Below are positions 63,051 to 64,000 of a DNA stretch of 64,000 nt, in pieces. Origin of the DNA: Thermoplasmata archaeon (lineage in GTDB: Archaea > Thermoplasmatota > Thermoplasmata > RBG-16-68-12 > SOIM01); the NCBI GenBank assembly GCA_023140195.1, contig JAGLME010000008.1, forward strand, positions 54,890-118,889. The letters are read 5' to 3'. How positions within the stretch are numbered: the first letter of the stretch is position 1; every line of letters starts with the position of its first letter. Both the position numbers and the translations under genes were made by a program. Under the pieces are notes generated by a model. The model saw nothing but the letters and a program-made list of their open reading frames with translations, searched no databases and was not told where the DNA came from.

Positions 63051-64000
<950 letters not shown>

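Overview
The window comes from an archaeon, most likely a member of Thermoplasmatota. This placement rests on the partial 16S rRNA gene at the right end (archaeal 5' end 'tccggttgatcctgccgg' and archaeal core motifs), TATA-box promoters that often sit 25-35 nt before the start codon (leaderless transcripts), and archaeal families such as PAC2, DUF166, DUF2180, an EhaR-like HAD protein and standalone RAM proteins. Rank below phylum is inference from gene content only.

Layout. 1-6.8 kb is an accessory segment: a ribbon-helix-helix-like protein cut by the window edge, two unrelated PD-(D/E)XK nuclease-like proteins, several unrecognised proteins and tiny overlapping ORFs. The second nuclease gene lies between two direct copies of the 3' end of folD, the mark of an insertion into that gene. 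6.8-9.6 kb holds divergent folD and fhs. 9.6-20.9 kb holds a NYN-domain RNase, a double-RAM protein, two large NosD-type beta-helix surface proteins, a VapBC toxin-antitoxin pair, DUF3786, a COG2509 flavoprotein and an acetyltransferase. 21.0-28.5 kb is hdrC-hdrB-hdrA-mvhD-metV-metF, converging on acsE. 28.7-35.4 kb holds folC, a PfkB kinase, a HAD protein and an isochorismatase/flavoprotein/radical SAM/formyltransferase operon. 35.4-37.0 kb holds a surface-protein gene fragment and two membrane proteins. 37.1-48.9 kb is the CODH/ACS locus: acsV-orf7-cooC-DUF166 facing ferredoxin-acsA-acsB-acsD-acsC. 49.1-55.6 kb is a propionyl-CoA carboxylase/methylmalonyl-CoA epimerase/mutase operon with its own biotin ligase. 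55.7-62.8 kb holds a membrane protein, tRNA-Ser(GCT), a giant CARDB surface protein, QueH, small proteins and PAC2. 16S rRNA starts near 63.05 kb.

How the genes work together. Fhs, FolD and MetVF would reduce formate on tetrahydrofolate to methyl-THF. AcsE moves the methyl group to the corrinoid protein AcsCD, and AcsA/AcsB make acetyl-CoA. AcsV reactivates the corrinoid protein, CooC matures nickel sites, and FolC polyglutamylates the folate. HdrABC-MvhD beside MetVF suggests an electron-bifurcating methylene-THF reductase. The whole set is of the bacterial (acetogen) type, not the archaeal Cdh/tetrahydromethanopterin type, which makes this archaeon metabolically unusual. The PCC/epimerase/mutase operon links propionyl-CoA to succinyl-CoA.

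The most novel points are the bacterial-type Wood-Ljungdahl set with a double-length HdrA, the folD-3'-end duplication flanking an orphan nuclease gene, an Orf7 gene with no canonical start codon, and a 20-nt element shared by two promoter spacers. No CRISPR array, integrase or intact insertion sequence was seen.
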